A stretch of DNA of 64,000 nucleotides from assembly GCA_963930775.1 (NCBI GenBank), contig OZ005704.1, positions 3,100,001 to 3,164,000 on the forward strand. The letters are read 5' to 3'. The stretch is from Cliona cf. orientalis (taxonomy: Eukaryota > Porifera > Demospongiae > Clionaida > Clionaidae). Within the stretch, counting starts at the first letter, position 1. Each line of letters opens with the position of its first letter. Under the pieces are notes generated by a model. The model made no database searches and was not told the origin of the DNA. It saw only the letters and a list, made by a program, of their open reading frames with translations. Shown here in pieces: positions 47,301 to 49,783 of this stretch. The position numbers and the translations under genes were made by a program.

Positions 47301-48206
47301 TCATTGATTCTGACCTTGCTGCTGGTTTCCTAGAACAAAAGACTTTCATATTGACATCATTCCTTCCAAAAACTGCATACCTACCTGAGGAAGGATATTT
47401 CCTTCAATGAATTTACTCGAGACAAGTTCACGTACTTGACTGGCAAAATCTTGTGTTAGATTTATTGATTGCAAGTTCTTCTGATGAAGTAAAAAGTTCC
47501 ATTGATCAAGTTCAGGTATAGAATGGGCAAATTTACATCCAGGTCCATGCAAGCACCGAAATCCATTCTTTACTAGCTTGCAAAGTCTATAGGAAGTTAC
47601 TCCTACAGGCAAAAGTGGTGCTGATCTTATTGTTGGCACACTTCTTTGCCATTCAGCTAGCTCTTCAAAGCTATGAGCAAACTTGCAGCTTTCACTCTTT
47701 CGGCATATGTGACCTTTAAAGATATGACGACAAAGCTGGTATTTCAGATGAGGTTGTATTCGTGGTGCTGGACGAATAACATTAATTCGCTGCCAGAGCA
47801 CAAGTTCCGTGGTACTGTGAGCATACGGACAAGAAACTTTACAAAGACCTCCATTTAGCATATGCATGCATAGCTTAAGCTCAGGTCCCGGTACAAGACG
47901 AGGCTCCTCTTCTGCTCTCTGCTTAGTCCACACTTTCAGTTCAAGTTCACTATGTGGAAAAGTGCAACTTTTACCAGAGCGGCAACGCTTTGATCGTATG
48001 CATAACTGGTAGTCAATGTCAGGCCTGATTTTTGGTCGTGGTCGAATTACACTCCAGTTAGACTGCTTGCCAGACGTAATTTCTCTTGCTACTGTGATAA
48101 CAGTCCGATTCGCACAATGAGGACATTGGCCACTTGACAGAGAGATACGACCATAATTCTCATAGCATGTTTTACATGCTCCTTGTATATCAAGAGAGTA
48201 TGACAT
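3111..48206 (-). CDS. CCCH zinc finger - SF1 helicase (HELZ2/ZNFX1-like) - protein kinase, 22-exon gene model
   Basis: Hand-built spliced model on the minus strand. Exons, in transcript order: 48206-47385, 47329-47213, 47156-46974, 46911-46742, 46681-46528, 46470-46400, 39332-39192, 35428-35309, 35249-35003, 34052-33899, 32545-32461, 18560-18410, 15358-15278, 15224-15075, 15017-14835, 12741-12628, 10698-10573, 10520-10312, 8272-8236, 8182-8091, 4970-4894, 4123-3111. The sum is 4,497 nt, an exact multiple of three, and all junctions are GT-AG with matching phase. Domains by residue: CxxC ribbon 11-31, four CCCH fingers 69-228, helicase core about 650-1090 (Walker A 682-689, IDEAAQ 800-805), serine-rich linker about 1094-1161, kinase 1162-1498. 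The helicase part resembles the interferon-linked HELZ2/ZNFX1/UPF1 group, which acts on RNA. The kinase fusion is inferred from phase and splice signals only; two separate genes are the alternative. ATG at 48206 was chosen because an acceptor-like TTTTGCAG lies just upstream, so an extra 5' exon is possible. Confidence 0.6.
4255..4421. mobile_element. small MITE, GTGTTTATTCTAAT family
   Basis: Inverted ends GTGTTTATTCTAAT and ATTAGCATAAACA bound a segment that recurs inverted at 8522-8678 and again at 32638-32777, each with the internal phrase TTTTCTGGTAAAGGTC. It lies in intron 21. Confidence 0.55.
4894..4970 (-). CDS. exon 21: serine-rich linker before kinase
   Basis: The exon has 77 nt, phase 2 to 1, between acceptor CTTATAG and donor GAG|GTAATT. 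It encodes a low-complexity, probably disordered linker (SSSSPEDNAANLQQ, then SSAEISSPKTGG) that joins in frame to exon 22. Confidence 0.6.
5418..5451. repeat. long poly-G tract
   Basis: An uninterrupted run of more than 30 G on the plus strand in intron 20. Similar long G or C runs occur at about 8683-8702, 9193-9211, 22988-23013, 33269-33287, 33661-33685 and 56006-56035. Confidence 0.8.
5589..6075. mobile_element. Tc1/mariner-like MITE
   Basis: Terminal inverted repeats start CAGTGGAACCCCTCTAAAGC and end GCGGGATTCCACTG, with further internal repeats of the GCGGACACC type. TA flanks the left end. This end sequence is typical of TA-inserting (mariner/pogo-type) MITEs. No coding sequence is present. 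Confidence 0.65.
6168..7173. mobile_element. TTAA-flanked non-autonomous DNA transposon, copy B
   Basis: Same element as at 374-2233 but without the large insertion; a poly-A run lies at the equivalent internal site. The left end is slightly diverged (GGTAGCATTAAAGTGCG), the right end intact. TTAA flanks both sides (6164-6167, 7174-7177). It lies in intron 20. Confidence 0.8.
7543..7569. repeat. (CATA)n microsatellite
   Basis: About seven CATA units in an otherwise featureless intronic stretch (7178-8090) where I see no gene. Confidence 0.8.
8091..8182 (-). CDS. exon 20: linker or kinase gene start
   Basis: The exon has 92 nt, phase 0 to 2, between acceptor GATTAG and donor AAA|GTATGT. It begins exactly with ATG (8182-8180) and encodes MIDAADGSETDIAATNG and then a Ser/Thr-rich tail. 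It reads in phase from exon 19, but the leading ATG could be the start codon of a separate kinase gene. Confidence 0.55.
8236..8272 (-). CDS. exon 19: short linker exon between helicase and kinase
   Basis: This 37-nt exon runs from acceptor AATTACAG to donor AAG|GTAAAT, phase 2 to 0, encoding about 12 residues (QIITRIKANSIK). Its downstream intron is 53 bp, matching the 52-62 bp size class of other short introns in the gene, which favours a real exon. It could instead be untranslated if the kinase is a separate gene. Confidence 0.45.
8522..8678. mobile_element. small MITE, GTGTTTATTCTAAT family, inverted copy
   Basis: Inverted relative to 4255-4421, bounded by TTTATGCTAATAAAA and CTATTAGAATAAACAC. 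A poly-C run of about 20 follows directly. Confidence 0.5.
8768..9276. mobile_element. MITE with CAGGGTTTCATTTAGG ends
   Basis: A 16-bp perfect terminal inverted repeat (CAGGGTTTCATTTAGG / CCTAAATGAAACCCTG). A long G run and C-rich tract lie next to the right end. Flanks TACAT/TATAT are a near 5-bp match. A second copy with the same ends lies at 33255-33710. It lies in intron 18. Confidence 0.7.
9699..9881. mobile_element. MITE with TACCTTAAGG ends
   Basis: Inverted ends TACCTTAAGGACG and GCCCTAAGGTA. The interior repeats the phrases CGCTAAA and TTTGTAC. A second copy is at 14213-14424. Confidence 0.6.
10312..10520 (-). CDS. exon 18: helicase motif VI and end of helicase
   Basis: The exon has 209 nt, phase 0 to 2. 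It starts FMNTAITRAKEWLFVVGEP, motif VI with the arginine finger region, followed by CWLEFINICRSSQGVW. It ends at donor GAG|GTAATA. Any phase-2 GTAA donor reads NNG-TAA, so read through without splicing the frame ends at once, giving ...SISR-stop at 10308-10310. The site is therefore either a splice donor into the kinase linker or the true C terminus of the helicase. Confidence 0.85.
10573..10698 (-). CDS. exon 17: helicase motif V
   Basis: The exon has 42 codons, phase 0 to 0. VDGVEGQEFRAVFLSTVRT is motif V (xxxQGxExxxVxxSxVR). The acceptor is CTGTAG and the donor AAG|GTAATA. A 52-bp intron follows. Confidence 0.9.
10862..10935. repeat. strong hairpin (fold-back) sequence
   Basis: Arms TTAGCCTCGTC-CCAGGCTCCCCA and TGGGGAGCCTGGGGATGAGGC pair almost completely around a loop of about 20 nt, in intron 16. 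A similar fold-back is at 40936-40998. Confidence 0.65.
12079..12447. mobile_element. pogo/mariner-type MITE
   Basis: Ends CAGTTCAACTTTGATTATCC and GGATAATCGAGGTTGCACTG are inverted repeats, flanked by TA on both sides (12077-12078, 12448-12449). It lies in intron 16. No coding content. Confidence 0.7.
12628..12741 (-). CDS. exon 16 of helicase core (RecA2)
   Basis: The exon has 38 codons, phase 0 to 0. GLDERDICVLATYSKQVKTI matches the DIGVLSPYxxQV-type segment of UPF1-like helicases. The acceptor is ATACAG and the donor GAG|GTATAC. Confidence 0.85.
13854..14163. repeat. fold-back element
   Basis: Arms of about 70 bp (13854-13928 and 14095-14163) are near-perfect inverted copies, including GGAGTGTGCAACGCACAC and GAGATGTTTGCACTA. 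The loop contains further shorter inverted phrases. It lies in intron 15. Confidence 0.65.
14213..14424. mobile_element. MITE with TACCTTAAGG ends, second copy
   Basis: Related to 9699-9881: TATCTTAAGGACAC at the left and GCCCTAAGGTA at the right. It lies in intron 15 close to exon 15. Confidence 0.6.
14835..15017 (-). CDS. exon 15 of helicase core (RecA2)
   Basis: The exon has 61 codons, phase 0 to 0. The peptide begins IIEIPSKLFYQTTL, then RVGFIGIDGQEVRDEDSPSF and NVEEAMKVAEW. It is the typical UPF1-like stretch between motifs IV and V. The donor is TGG|GTAAGT. Confidence 0.85.
15075..15224 (-). CDS. exon 14: helicase motif IV region
   Basis: The exon has 50 codons, phase 0 to 0. It begins VGPPVYSSIAECHGL and ends LSENHRSHHK, equivalent to the LxxNYRSH motif of the family. 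A flanking intron of 56-57 bp follows. Confidence 0.9.
15278..15358 (-). CDS. exon 13: helicase motif III
   Basis: The exon has 27 codons, phase 0 to 0, ending in IVLAGDHLQ, the conserved motif III (GDxxQ) of SF1 helicases. The acceptor is ATTTAG and the donor CAG|GTGAGC. A 53-bp intron follows. Confidence 0.9.
16432..16580. mobile_element. partial MITE with TACCGTACCCTC end
   Basis: Corresponds to one half of the full-length element at 41562-42075 (inverted orientation): GGGCCCACTATGGAATATCG and AATTTCCTGCTAAGGTCTAA are shared. The other end is missing. Confidence 0.5.
16730..17082. mobile_element. MITE with CAGTGGC / GCCACTG ends
   Basis: Left end CAGTGGCATTCCCAGG, right end GGGTACGCCACTG, of the common CAGTGGCGTACC type. 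It lies in intron 12. A target duplication is not clear. Confidence 0.5.
17500..18392 (-). repeat. dispersed repeat family R, minus copy with insertion
   Basis: Reverse copy of a repeat of about 500-650 bp whose forward form begins ACAAGTATGTTTGATGTCAC and ends AAAAATATTTTTCGTTGTAT. Other copies are at 24796-25404, 28281-28521, 29529-30050, 39528-40013 and 49784-50427. It has no obvious terminal inverted repeat; a TATATAAG lies near the right end and a TGCGCATGCGCA palindrome in the middle. This copy is interrupted by the MITE at 17836-18177. Its right edge lies 18 bp from exon 12. Confidence 0.6.
17836..18177. mobile_element. MITE with 5-bp target duplication CTTTG
   Basis: Ends CACAGGCGTAGGAAG and GGTTCCTACGCCTATG are inverted repeats. 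CTTTG lies on both sides (17831-17835 and 18178-18182). It is nested in repeat R. Confidence 0.75.
18410..18560 (-). CDS. exon 12: helicase motif II (IDEAAQ)
   Basis: The exon has 151 nt, phase 2 to 0. It carries YQIIVSTLMQSRVL, then IFIDEAAQ at residues 798-805, the Walker B/DEAA box of the UPF1-like group. The acceptor is TTGCAG and the donor CAG|GTTTGA. Confidence 0.9.
19288..19750. mobile_element. MITE with 5-bp target duplication AACAA
   Basis: Ends CAGTGGCGTAGGAAG and GGTTCTTACGCCAGTG, flanked by AACAA at 19283-19287 and 19751-19755. G- and C-rich blocks are inside each end. Nested in element L copy 1; copy 2 lacks it. Confidence 0.75.
20183..20485 (+). CDS. conserved small open frame inside element L (doubtful)
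   Basis: A frame of 100 codons, conserved in the other L copies (22032-22304 partial; 23319-23585 minus strand). It contains MATPYEHAHYMTKWLI, CPDNTKRACHRRARSKMEWI and a Lys/Glu-rich end from a GAAA microsatellite. I recognise no domain. A GTGAG donor-like site follows ACTAAG inside the frame, and CCATGGCAAC upstream resembles an RFX X-box. It may be promoter-plus-first-exon-like sequence carried by the element rather than a protein gene. Confidence 0.2.
   Translation: MIEQVLDVPAHMRHLHRSHDFTMATPYEHAHYMTKWLIRHTHLQIRCTHPQLNRCPDNTKRACHRRARSKMEWIYTQTKVSGHGSLELAQENRKKERKKH
20862..22400. mobile_element. element L, copy 2
   Basis: Direct copy of 18680-20675 without the nested MITE. Begins GATGAAGTAGGGATGGCAG and ends TCCGTGCCATCCCTAC. 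A GAAA microsatellite lies at 22176-22205. With copy 3 it forms a large inverted repeat around a spacer of about 0.7 kb. Confidence 0.65.
22410..22825. mobile_element. MITE with 5-bp target duplication AGTCT
   Basis: Ends CAGGGGCGGATCTAGG and CCTAGATCCGCCCCTG are a perfect 16-bp inverted repeat, flanked by AGTCT at 22405-22409 and 22826-22830. It sits inside a TATAGAGTCTACCGACTCTA palindrome next to element L. No coding content. Confidence 0.8.
23095..24665. mobile_element. element L, copy 3 (inverted)
   Basis: Inverted copy of the element at 20862-22400, ending GCACTGCCATCCCTACTTC at about 24650. A CTTT microsatellite at 23343-23372 is the reverse of the GAAA runs in the other copies. The palindromic phrase TATAGAGTC-GACTCTATGA recurs at its left edge. 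Confidence 0.65.
24796..25404 (+). repeat. dispersed repeat family R, plus copy
   Basis: Forward copy of the repeat at 17500-18392, complete at both ends. It includes TGGCGACGTTCTCGCTCTGC and ends GAAAAATATTTTTCATTGTA. Confidence 0.6.
25645..25890 (+). other. small open frame of unknown nature
   Basis: A frame of 81 codons (start MADRTRIKVAVLEGDYADLC after an alternative upstream Met), leucine-rich in the middle (SLQLQLQDLKL) and ending VKAKVKN. It lies in a repeat-rich intron next to CTTT microsatellites. I recognise no family. It could be the relic of an element-encoded protein or chance. Confidence 0.2.
26535..26822. mobile_element. element with 50-bp TIRs and 5-bp target duplication TTAGT
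   Basis: Terminal inverted repeats of about 50 bp start CAAGGGGGGGTCACTCCC and end GGGAGTGACCTCCCCTTG. TTAGT flanks both sides (26530-26534, 26823-26827). Inserted into a CACTAAGCAG-type MITE. Confidence 0.75.
26883..27067. mobile_element. TA-flanked MITE
   Basis: Ends CCGTAAATCGCGAATATTTC and GAAATAATCGCGATTTACGG are inverted, flanked by TA (26881-26882, 27068-27069). Typical of pogo/mariner MITEs. Confidence 0.75.
27613..28140 (-). mobile_element. CACTAAGCAG MITE, minus copy with nested MITE
   Basis: Reverse copy of the unit at 617-1461 (CACACTAAGCAGAAAAAA at left, TTTTTTTTCTATTTAGTA at right). A smaller MITE at 27700-27855 lies inside it. Confidence 0.6.
27700..27855. mobile_element. MITE with 5-bp target duplication AGCAG
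   Basis: Ends CATAAGCGTAGGAAG and CTTCCTACGCCAGTG, flanked by AGCAG at 27695-27699 and 27856-27860. Nested in the MITE at 27613-28140. Confidence 0.7.
28281..28521 (-). repeat. dispersed repeat family R, partial minus copy
   Basis: Reverse partial copy, from AATCTACCACCAGACCATG to the ACAAGTATG end. Almost identical to the matching part of 29529-30050, which lies inverted 1 kb away. Confidence 0.6.
28680..28784. repeat. minisatellite of GGGGTTTGGGTTT units
   Basis: Three units of 33, 39 and 33 bp at 28680-28712, 28713-28751 and 28752-28784. Each begins GGGGTTTGGGTTT and contains ATCGGTTGTTGA. A GGGTTAG-TATTATGGGTTT remnant follows. The G-rich starts resemble telomere-type or G-quadruplex DNA. 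Confidence 0.75.
28820..28905 (+). ncRNA. tRNA-like (degenerate) segment
   Basis: A perfect B box GGGTTCGAATCCC is preceded about 50 nt upstream by GCCGGGTGGATGAGC, a weak A-box match. The segment could be a degenerate tRNA or a tRNA-derived SINE head. It is enclosed by the TIRs at 28541-29004. A functional tRNA is unlikely because no convincing acceptor stem is seen. Confidence 0.3.
29318..29358. repeat. (ATCT)n microsatellite
   Basis: About nine ATCT units, with shorter runs of the same unit at about 29205-29245. The surrounding 29.0-29.5 kb shows repeated phrases (CATAATCTCCATCTATC) but no gene. Confidence 0.8.
29529..30050 (+). repeat. dispersed repeat family R, plus copy
   Basis: Complete forward copy with GTGCGCATGCGCAG at 29619-29632, TATATAAG at about 29992, and end AAAAATATTTTTCGTTGTAT. 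Confidence 0.6.
30504..30855. mobile_element. MITE with 5-bp target duplication ATCAT
   Basis: Ends CAGGGGCGTACCCAGG and AAGGTACGCCCCTG, flanked by ATCAT at 30499-30503 and 30856-30860. Same type as 22410-22825. Nested in the 9-bp-duplication element. Confidence 0.75.
31150..31917. mobile_element. hAT-type transposon relic with 8-bp target duplication
   Basis: Terminal inverted repeats TAGGCCTGCGCTAAT and ATTAGCTCAGGCCTA, plus subterminal GAATAATAGG repeats. Perfect 8-bp duplication GTGAGGGT at 31142-31149 and 31918-31925, diagnostic of hAT. The interior codes for a broken zinc-finger/DNA-binding protein (31217-31869). At 768 bp it is too short for a full transposase. Confidence 0.85.
31217..31869 (+). 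pseudogene. BED/CGGBP1-like zinc-finger fragment of hAT element, frameshifted
   Basis: Two overlapping frames make up one protein: 31217-31528 (ends DRVNEFPDKCLTVLVEAENYF) and 31468-31869 (GGKLFCSAYREELSPRK, then NIITNHIACKKH, then PMSQYVYRLKVLKTFLRAAI). The C-x2-C (altered here to CSAY) and H-x4-H pattern resembles the BED-like finger of hAT transposases and the domesticated CGGBP1 protein. A frameshift and an altered second metal ligand make it non-functional. The catalytic DDE/RNase H part is absent. Confidence 0.55.
32234..32443. mobile_element. hairpin MITE
   Basis: Inverted arms of about 70-80 bp: GGGGTGGCAATGGTAACAAA at the left and TTTGTTACTGCCACCCC-like phrases at the right. Its organisation resembles the left hairpin of element L. 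It ends 18 bp from exon 11. Confidence 0.6.
32461..32545 (-). CDS. exon 11 of helicase core
   Basis: The exon has 85 nt, phase 1 to 2. The peptide LLRLYFTFRQISTVPDDIRH matches the segment after motif Ia in HELZ2-like helicases. The acceptor is CTTTAG and the donor CAA|GTAAGC. The 13.9-kb intron that follows is the largest in the model. Confidence 0.75.
32638..32777. mobile_element. small MITE, GTGTTTATTCTA family, third copy
   Basis: Ends CGTGTTTATTCTATTTT and ATTAGCATAAACACG. Related to 4255-4421. It lies in intron 10. Confidence 0.55.
33255..33710. mobile_element. MITE with CAGGGTTTCATTT ends, second copy
   Basis: Ends CAGGGTTTCATTTGGGG and ATAAATGAAACCCTG. Flanks GATTG and GATTA form a 5-bp duplication with one mismatch. 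Long G and C runs lie next to both ends. It lies in intron 10. Confidence 0.7.
33899..34052 (-). CDS. exon 10: helicase Walker A (motif I) and motif Ia
   Basis: The exon has 154 nt, phase 0 to 1. It encodes the P-loop GPFGCGKT at model residues 682-689 and motif Ia as CTHSNSAADHFV. These are signature ATP- and nucleic-acid-binding motifs of UPF1-like SF1 helicases. The acceptor is CTGTAG and the donor CAG|GTAACT. Confidence 0.9.
34276..34990. mobile_element. MITE of the ACTCGATCAGAT family, interrupted copy
   Basis: Ends ACTGTATTCGCTCAATCAG and GGTGGAGCAAATATGGTA resemble the intact copy at 35476-35873 (TATTTACTCGATCAGATGCC; CTTCTGATCGAGTGAATATA). An unrelated GC-rich insert of about 330 bp (34590-34920) interrupts it. 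It lies in intron 9. Confidence 0.5.
35003..35249 (-). CDS. exon 9: start of helicase core, Q motif
   Basis: The exon has 247 nt, phase 2 to 0, between acceptor TTTACAG and donor CAT|GTATGT. It contains FFLPRIQFRAMIYA and ends LYDDQKQALEGMLHSELKH, the Q-motif region (conserved Gln followed by a helix) that contacts adenine in SF1 helicases. Confidence 0.8.
35309..35428 (-). CDS. exon 8 of helicase gene
   Basis: The exon has 120 nt, phase 2 to 2, between acceptor ATACAG and donor ATG|GTAACT. The peptide RRGDGAYLKAKGSCVIHECY and LILLVTQKAKDEW fits the beta-barrel insertion just before the helicase Q motif in the UPF1-like family. A 59-bp intron follows. Confidence 0.75.
35476..35873. mobile_element. 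MITE of the ACTCGATCAGAT family
   Basis: Inverted ends TTTACTCGATCAGATGCC and GCTTCTGATCGAGTGAATA. It lies in intron 7, directly 5' of exon 8. Related end fragments at about 39060-39142 and 45960-46045 share CTATTCGAGGGTGGCTACC. Confidence 0.55.
36887..37745. repeat. tandem duplication of about 430 bp
   Basis: Two diverged direct copies, 36887-37320 and 37325-37745. Each has ACATAATGAAAAGTTAGACTACATCC-like start, GGCTTGAGCCGGTTGA, AGAATCGCC-ATATCAT and a run of CATCATAGGTTT units at the end. No gene recognised. Confidence 0.6.
38160..38790. other. intronic stretch without recognised features
   Basis: Part of intron 7. I see no conserved coding motif, no clear inverted repeat and no tandem repeat. 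Confidence 0.4.
39192..39332 (-). CDS. exon 7 of helicase gene
   Basis: The exon has 141 nt, phase 2 to 2, between acceptor CCTCAG and donor AAG|GTACTA. The peptide begins RYGLYDVNLKMTKEY and ends DDVLYEGGRSIR, in frame with both neighbours although it lies 7 kb from exon 6 and 3.8 kb from exon 8. Confidence 0.75.
39528..40013 (+). repeat. dispersed repeat family R, plus copy
   Basis: Forward copy beginning ACAAGTATGTTTGATGTCATAATC and ending AAAAATATTTTTTGTTGTAT, in intron 6. Some internal shortening relative to 24796-25404. Confidence 0.6.
40167..40377 (-). mobile_element. tRNA-derived SINE (tRNA-Gly-like head)
   Basis: On the minus strand the head reads GTCCAGGTGGTCTAGTGGTT (A box TGGTCTAGTGG) and 50 nt later GGTTCGAATCC (perfect B box), with CTTCCAA in the anticodon-loop position as in tRNA-Gly(TCC). 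The acceptor strands pair poorly, so a working tRNA is unlikely. A T-rich stretch and an unrelated body follow. It lies in intron 6. Confidence 0.5.
40936..40998. repeat. hairpin sequence
   Basis: Arms CTAGTCTCGTGCCCAG-TTCC and CTGGGCACAAGACTAG flank a short loop with CCCTTTC/GAAAGGG also pairing. Similar in plan to 10862-10935. Confidence 0.65.
41562..42075. mobile_element. full-length MITE with TACYGTACYCTC ends
   Basis: Inverted ends TACTGTACTCTCGCGAAAGA and TCTTTCACGAGGGTACGGTA. Inside, GGGCCC and GGGATGGRCYRATATTC phrases are also inverted. Related to the half copy at 16432-16580 and the interrupted copy at 44092-45328. It lies in intron 6. Confidence 0.65.
43607..43911. mobile_element. 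MITE with CATAGGCGGCGGAA ends
   Basis: Ends CATAGGCGGCGGAAG and CGGTTCTGCTGCCTATG are inverted repeats. C-rich tract at the right end. No target duplication seen. It lies in intron 6. Confidence 0.5.
44092..45328. mobile_element. interrupted MITE with TACCGTACCTTC ends
   Basis: Ends TACCGTACCTTCACAAAAAA and CTTTCACGAGGGTACAGTA, the same family as 41562-42075, but about 700 bp of other sequence (about 44415-45110) lies between the halves, including another G/C-rich element fragment. Confidence 0.55.
46400..46470 (-). CDS. exon 6: ENYRDRITTLLRIEE helix of HELZ2-like helicases
   Basis: The exon has 71 nt, phase 0 to 2, between acceptor ATATAG and donor AAG|GTGAGT. The peptide ENYRDRITTLLRIEEQQQ matches the short helix that precedes the helicase core in UPF1/MOV10/HELZ-type proteins (recognised from memory). 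A repeat-filled intron of 7.1 kb follows. Confidence 0.75.
46528..46681 (-). CDS. exon 5 of helicase gene
   Basis: The exon has 154 nt, phase 2 to 0, between acceptor CTGACAG and donor GAG|GTATGC. It is preceded by a 60-bp intron. The peptide is charged and probably helical, with ALVIQQQYEKADS and LKPVSEEEIAILTKN. Confidence 0.75.
46742..46911 (-). CDS. exon 4 of helicase gene
   Basis: The exon has 170 nt, phase 0 to 2, between acceptor ATGCAG and a near-consensus donor CAG|GTAAGT. The peptide includes AQLVIFYFNHDFYLARALSV. A 62-bp intron precedes it. Confidence 0.75.
46974..47156 (-). CDS. exon 3 of helicase gene
   Basis: The exon has 61 codons, phase 0 to 0, between acceptor GCTTAG and donor AAG|GTAATA. 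The upstream intron is 56 bp. The reading frame is fully open across the exon and stops appear soon after both splice sites. Confidence 0.75.
47213..47329 (-). CDS. exon 2 of helicase gene
   Basis: The exon has 39 codons, phase 0 to 0, between acceptor TTCTAG and donor GAG|GTAACA. It is separated from exon 1 by a 55-bp intron. The peptide contains DIHCVCPSVDLCWDFSI, a beta-rich stretch with no known catalytic motif. It belongs to the HELZ2-like region between fingers and helicase. Confidence 0.75.
47385..48206 (-). CDS. exon 1: CxxC ribbon and four CCCH zinc fingers
   Basis: This exon encodes 274 residues. A CxxC...CxxC pair lies at residues 11-14 and 28-31. Four CCCH fingers follow: C69-C75-C81-H85, C113-C122-C126-H130, C159-C168-C174-H178 and C209-C218-C224-H228. 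The last two have the classical C-x8-C-x5-C-x3-H spacing; the first two deviate. Each finger is followed by a similar phrase such as HSxxELxxW, so the four units look like internal repeats. CCCH arrays of this kind bind RNA in the HELZ2 and ZC3H7 families. The donor CAG|GTAGGT is at 47384, phase 0. The open frame continues upstream to a methionine at 48254, but a TTTTGCAG acceptor-like site just before the 48206 ATG makes that extension doubtful. Confidence 0.85.
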
Positions 48207-48743
48207 TCCTGCAAAATCAATTCGTATGGTGTCAATTATAATACAGATCAGCACAATAAAATATTATCGTATACTGAACTTTGACCTCTAATACAAACAT
48301 ATGGGCATGCGTGAAGATCAACGCACTTGATATTTTCCCGTATCAATCATATTTATCACATGCGAAATCCATATCAGTTGTGTTCATCACGTGAAAAAAT
48401 CGTGTTAGTCACATGATGGCCACACCCCTTGTATTGCGTCATGCATGCATTGGAAGATGGTATACCAACCAGAGCAGCAAACAAGCAAGATACAGACCTA
48501 ATAGTATGAAATACCATAAAAATAAAAGAACAATGGCATACTGTATGAGCTAGGTGATAGTTTTACAGGTCAAGCCTGGGTTGTTTGGGTGTGCTACTTG
48601 GAGCCTGGTTAGTAGCTATCTGTGAGTTGCTGTGATGATGGTGTGTTTACGTATGTTAACTGTGCATCCATTGAATGTAGCGTTACTCATGAAGCCTGGA
48701 GTGCTACAGAGTTGGTTTGATTGTAAATTTGTCTCTCGTTTGC

Positions 48744-49500
48744 TTACAGACAGTGAACAACTTGGACTAGGAGATCAGCCTGGAGAGTGCTGAAGAGATT
48801 GGATATTGACCTCTGCTGATACAGTGATGGCTTCTTGTAGTGATTGAGGCTGGTGATGCTCTCATGTCCGGATAGCTGCAGAGTTTGAATCATTGTCTCT
48901 CTTGCTGAATGATTCGTCTTTTTACCTTGAATCCCACCCTTATCAGCCAGCTCCTTCATGATTCGATTCAGCAAAGTAACACCAAGAGGTTGCCAGAAGG
49001 ATATCGGCTTGCGGTGATGGTTGACTCCTACGTAGAAAGGTGAATCTGCTGCACACATCTCAGGTGGACGCCTTGAATAAATGCTCTGTACAAGCGAATA
49101 GGGCACTGAGTTGGTGTATCTGGTGTAGCCCACATTTTCGGCTTGAATGATCTGGCATTGGCGTTAGTGCTTTTCTCAGTCTCCCCACTCTTGTCTTAGT
49201 GCCTCGTTCAGCTGAAAACTCCACATACTCATGTCCGTCAGTCATGCTCCCCACTGTAAAGTCTCCAAATCTGACTTGTGGTGTTCGTCGCGTCCTCGTG
49301 TTCCCATGTGTGTTGCTATCACTACCACAGTGTGTACTGAAGTATTTGAGGGTCAGTGTCACCCAATGCACCAAATTCCCACAACTGCTCAATATCAGCT
49401 GGTTCAAGAGCATCAGCTGTGTTTGATTTGTTGCTTTTCCCCTCCTTTTTTAGATGCCTTGAGTGCCTCCCGCAATGTCACAAATTGCTGATCTCGGATG
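48744..49500 (-). pseudogene. Crypton/DUF3504 tyrosine recombinase, broken
   Basis: Minus-strand pieces in three frames together match a DUF3504/Crypton-type tyrosine recombinase. From the N-terminal side: ADALEPADIEQLWEFGALG (about 49420-49330), QVRFGDFTVGSMTDGHEYVE (about 49290-49200), then a frame with KKTNHSARETMIQTL, LQLSGHESITSLNHY and SLYQQRSISNLFS (49133-48744). The His-x-x-Arg, Gly-His and final Tyr of the recombinase active site are recognisable. In-frame stops and frameshifts show it is not functional. It lies just upstream of the helicase gene start. Confidence 0.65.
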
Positions 49501-49783
49501 ATGCTGAAGTGCAAATGATCCCACTATTAACCAGACCCTTTATGCTAATGTTGGTGAGTTATAATGTAGCTGAATAGCGGATAGCTAACAGTTATTTTGG
49601 CACTTTCTCTGCTGTATCATTGCTGAAGTGATGAAAGTGTATCTGGTTCATAAAGAGAACCATCATTCATTCGAACTGTTATAAAGTGGTGGCTCAGAAG
49701 CCTATCTAACTCTGCTAGTGGAATGTTCTCCAGATAAGGACACAGACTAAAAATGTCTGTTTGAAAAATATTTTTCGTTTAAA

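Noticed and set aside
48207..48254. Upstream methionine extending exon 1 (MLICIIIDTIR...)
   Set aside because: A TTTTGCAG acceptor-like site separates it from the 48206 ATG; it is more likely intron or UTR, although this is not certain.
49199..49577. Plus-strand open frames opposite the recombinase
   Set aside because: They are shadows of the minus-strand Crypton/DUF3504 sequence.
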